Below, piece after piece: positions 61,699-64,000 of a DNA stretch of 64,000 bases. The position numbers and the translations under genes were made by a program. Under the pieces are notes generated by a model. It saw only the letters and a list, made by a program, of their open reading frames with translations. It did not search any database and was not told the origin of the DNA. Every line of letters starts with the position of its first letter. Position 1 is the first letter of the stretch. Origin of the DNA: Trinickia sp. Y13 (GTDB lineage Bacteria; Pseudomonadota; Gammaproteobacteria; Burkholderiales; Burkholderiaceae); contig NZ_JAKWFK010000004.1 in the NCBI RefSeq assembly GCF_029522115.1, positions 124,001 to 188,000 on the forward strand, given 5' to 3'.

Positions 61699-63138
61699 AT
61701 GCAACCGCTCGATTCAGCCTTGCCGAACCCGGCCGACGATGGCCGCAAACCCGCGGCGCACAGCCGCATGCCCTTGCGCGCGATTGCGCTTGCCCTCTTC
61801 GTTGCCGCCGCCGGCGCATGCGCCTGGGCCTTCGCCTACCCCGAGCACGCGCCGTCCGCCGTCGGCGAAATCGTCGAAAGCTTGACGGGCGCGAACCCGC
61901 ACCCCGTTCGTCTTCAACGCCCGCAGACCGCGCCGCTCAGCGCAATGGCGCTACTGGGCAAACGCATCTTCTTCGATCCGAGCTTGTCGGCGTCGGGCAG
62001 GCTCTCGTGCGCTTCATGTCACAGCCCCGCGCACGCGTATGGCCCACCCAACGCGCTGCCCGTTCAGTTCGGCGGTCCTGCGATGACGCTGCAAGGCGAC
62101 CGCCCTCCGCCTTCGTTGATGTATCTATACCGGCAGCCGAATTTCAGCATCGGCGCCGAGCAAGCCGACGCCGATGCGCCCGTGAATTTGGCGCAGCAAG
62201 CGGCGCAAGCATCGGGCGTGGCGCTCGCGCAAAAGAGCGCCGGCAGCGCGCCGGCCACGCCTGCGATGGTGCCGCAAGGCGGCATGTTCTGGGACGGGCG
62301 CGCCGACACATTGCAAGCGCAAGCCTTCGGCCCGCTATTGAACCCTGTCGAGATGGCGAACACGAGCGAGGACAAGGTGGCTCGCAAATTCGACAGCAGC
62401 ACATACCGCGACATGTTCTTGCAGTTGTTCGGGCCGCAGGTCTTCAAGAATCCGCGCTTGCTGTTATCGGAGGCGATGTTCGCCGTGGCGCGCTATCAAG
62501 TCGAGGATCCTTCGTTTCACCCGTACTCGAGCAAATACGATTACTGGCTGGAAGGACGTGCGCGTCTGACGCAGGCGGAGCTGCGCGGCCTGCGGCTATT
62601 CAACGATCCGAAGAAAGCGAACTGCGCCGGTTGCCATTTGTCGCAACCCTCGCGCGACGGCCAGCCGCCGATGTTCACGGATTACGAATACGAAGCGTTG
62701 GGCGTGCCGCGCAATGCCGCGCTGGCCGTCAACCGCGACGCCAACCATTTCGACATGGGATTGTGCGGTCCCCACCGAACCGATCTGGCAACGCAGACCC
62801 AGTACTGCGGCATGTTCCTCACACCGACGCTGCGCAATTCGGCCACCCGTCATGCGTTTTTCCACAACGGCGTTTATCGCTCGCTCGACGACGTGCTCAC
62901 GTTCTATAACCTGCGTGACGTGGAGCCGGGGAAAATTTACCCGCGCGACGCCCAAGGCCATATCGCGCAATACAACGACCTGCCCGTCAAATATCACGGC
63001 AACATCGACAAGGCCGATGCCCCGTTCGATCGCAAGGCAGGGGATGCGCCGCCGATGACGGACGCGGACATGAAGGACATCATCGCGTTCCTGCAAACGC
63101 TCACCGACGGTTATACGAGCCCGGACAAAGCGCACTGA
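61699..63138 (+). CDS. Dihaem cytochrome-c peroxidase/MauG-family protein
   Basis: This 479-residue protein has an N-terminal membrane anchor or signal (about 26-46) and two haem motifs, CASCH (C104-H108) and CAGCH (near residue 315), in the arrangement of bacterial dihaem peroxidases. Family segments LGKRIFFDPSLSASGRLSC, FWDGRADTLQAQA and FLTPTLRNSATRHAFFHNG are present. Insertions rich in Ala/Gln around residues 155-190 make it longer than standard CcpA. It could detoxify H2O2 or modify a protein cofactor. ATG 61699 is taken; M24 is a possible later start. Confidence 0.88.
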   Translation: MQPLDSALPNPADDGRKPAAHSRMPLRAIALALFVAAAGACAWAFAYPEHAPSAVGEIVESLTGANPHPVRLQRPQTAPLSAMALLGKRIFFDPSLSASGRLSCASCHSPAHAYGPPNALPVQFGGPAMTLQGDRPPPSLMYLYRQPNFSIGAEQADADAPVNLAQQAAQASGVALAQKSAGSAPATPAMVPQGGMFWDGRADTLQAQAFGPLLNPVEMANTSEDKVARKFDSSTYRDMFLQLFGPQVFKNPRLLLSEAMFAVARYQVEDPSFHPYSSKYDYWLEGRARLTQAELRGLRLFNDPKKANCAGCHLSQPSRDGQPPMFTDYEYEALGVPRNAALAVNRDANHFDMGLCGPHRTDLATQTQYCGMFLTPTLRNSATRHAFFHNGVYRSLDDVLTFYNLRDVEPGKIYPRDAQGHIAQYNDLPVKYHGNIDKADAPFDRKAGDAPPMTDADMKDIIAFLQTLTDGYTSPDKAH

Positions 63139-63169
63139 ACGCCTAGCCGAATTCGCCGCTCCAATGAAT

Positions 63170-63208
63170 AAACCCCGCAAAGGCACTCGGCCTTTGCGGG
63201 GTTTTTTT
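63170..63208. terminator. Bidirectional rho-independent terminator
   Basis: AACCCCGCAAAGGC (63171-63184) pairs perfectly with GCCTTTGCGGGGTT (63190-63203) around a five-base loop, with T runs on the plus strand and A-rich sequence on the other side. It serves the peroxidase gene and the convergent H1/HU gene. Confidence 0.93.
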
Positions 63209-63220
63209 GCCGAAACGGAC

Positions 63221-63667
63221 TTAGCCTGCGGCCGCGTCTTTCAGCTTCTTCAGCGGGCGCGCCTTGATGCGCACGCTGGCCGGCTTGGCCGGGAACCAGC
63301 GATCTTCACCCGTGAACGGGTCCTTGCCGAAGCGCCGCTTCTTGGCCGGCACCGCCTGCACCACGATCTTGAGCAAGCCCGAGAGCGTGAATTCGCCCGC
63401 GCCCTTCTTGTGAACCGAGCCGAGGATCGTGTCTTCGAGCGCGGCCAAGACGGCCTTGACGGACTTCGGCTCGACCGATGCACGCTCCGCGAGGTGAGCA
63501 GCCAGCGAGGCCTTCGTGAAGGTGTCCTTGATCGGCGACGCAGCGCCGGACGCCTTCACGGCGACCTTCTTAGCCGCGGCACTCTTCGCGGGAGCTTTCT
63601 TGGCGACTGCTTTTTTTGCCGGAGCGGCGGCAGCCTTTTTCGCAACCTTCTTTGCGGAAGTCGACAT
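63221..63667 (-). CDS. Histone H1-like/HU fusion DNA-binding protein
   Basis: This 148-residue nucleoid protein has a Lys/Ala-rich N-terminal tail (about 1-45, KKAAAAPAKKAVAKKAPAK) resembling the C-terminal tail of histone H1, fused to an HU-type domain (about 46-140: FTKASLAAHLAE, GEFTLSGLLKIVVQ, RRFGKDPFTGE). AGGAG lies 5 bp before the ATG. Such fusions are characteristic of Burkholderia relatives. The tail should give sequence-independent compaction beyond ordinary HU. Confidence 0.92.
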   Translation of the reverse strand: MSTSAKKVAKKAAAAPAKKAVAKKAPAKSAAAKKVAVKASGAASPIKDTFTKASLAAHLAERASVEPKSVKAVLAALEDTILGSVHKKGAGEFTLSGLLKIVVQAVPAKKRRFGKDPFTGEDRWFPAKPASVRIKARPLKKLKDAAAG

Positions 63668-63923
63668 GTTTCTCCTACCTATTGGTCGTTGAACGCACGA
63701 AGCGCGTACGGCGTACGCCGCTTCAACGCCGGATTCTACAAGCGCCGCGCGGCTTCATGCATCTGTTTTGTGTTTTCGACGCGTGTTTACGGGGGGATTT
63801 GTTGCGTGGCGCTGACTATTTCAGCGTTAGCGGGGTCCGTCGTCGAGCGACACGCGTTGTCGACGACGGAAATCGAGGGTTTGCCCGAAGCGGGCTCGCC
63901 CCCGTCTGCCTGCACGTGCAAGC

Positions 63924-64000
63924 TTAGTTCGAGGCCAGGCCGAGCGCGGGATCGCTCATGCTCGGCAGCCCCGTTTCGACATGGCCTGCGAGTTTGCGCA
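63924..64000 (-). CDS. C-terminal end of an unidentified protein (cut by window edge)
   Basis: Only the last 25 codons are inside the window. The minus strand reads RKLAGHVETGLPSMSDPALG and then LASN before a TAA at 63924-63926. The reading frame is open to the window edge, and the 256-bp spacer before the H1/HU gene holds no other feature. The family is not recognisable from this fragment. Confidence 0.5.
   Translation of the reverse strand, partial: RKLAGHVETGLPSMSDPALGLASN

Overview
The window is a gene-dense, GC-rich chromosomal segment. It looks like a member of the Burkholderiaceae (Burkholderia, Paraburkholderia, Caballeronia or Trinickia type; genus not resolvable from sequence alone). 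The pointers are the N-type ATPase operon, a porin_4-type trimeric porin, a histone H1/HU fusion protein, an AcpA-type phosphatase lipoprotein, the DUF3348/DUF802/OmpA/DUF2894 operon and the hpa catabolic cluster. I saw no rRNA, tRNA, insertion sequence, prophage or CRISPR array. Both edge genes are cut by the window.

Layout. (1) 1-4556: a two-component system with a TlpA-like thioredoxin, divergent from an Ohr/OsmC peroxidase and two exported alpha/beta hydrolases; the shared spacer carries tandem GTATC repeats that look like response-regulator boxes. (2) 4658-11445: a complete nine-gene N-ATPase operon (atpDCQRBEFAG) behind two FNR-type boxes. (3) 12076-14265: an outer-membrane cytochrome-porin fusion resembling Cyc2 plus a periplasmic c4-type dihaem cytochrome, again behind an FNR-type box. 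(4) 14455-25688: a glycine-zipper lipoprotein, the hpaR/hpaG1G2EDFH homoprotocatechuate cluster, an omega-aminotransferase with a divergent MocR-type regulator, and a chemoreceptor. (5) 25791-39712: a pelABCDEFG exopolysaccharide operon with an eighth, translationally coupled hydrolase gene. (6) 40309-46938: an FNR homologue with all four cluster cysteines, a HemN-like protein that has lost its radical-SAM cysteines, and a four-gene phosphorelay. (7) 47031-49425: accessory S21, cold-shock protein and IF-1 genes with two small related proteins of unknown function. (8) 49704-53866: a four-gene operon encoding a MotAB/ZorAB-like proton-motor pair with two uncharacterised partners. (9) 54134-63924: a P450, hemerythrin, acetyltransferase, YihY-type membrane protein, porin, AcpA-type phosphatase, dihaem peroxidase and H1/HU protein.

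Two themes connect the regions. The first is oxygen limitation. The FNR homologue, the N-ATPase, the cytochrome-porin module and the HemN-like gene are linked by TTGAY-N4-RTCAA boxes whose centres each lie exactly 32 bp from the centre of a candidate -10 hexamer, which is class II activation geometry. The second is envelope biology: Pel export, a peptidoglycan-anchored motor, porins and exported hydrolases.

The best candidates for under-described biology are the motor operon at 49704-53866, the cytochrome-porin module at 12237-14265, the split Pel hydrolase (degenerate in PelA, intact in the eighth gene) and the cysteine-less HemN paralogue.
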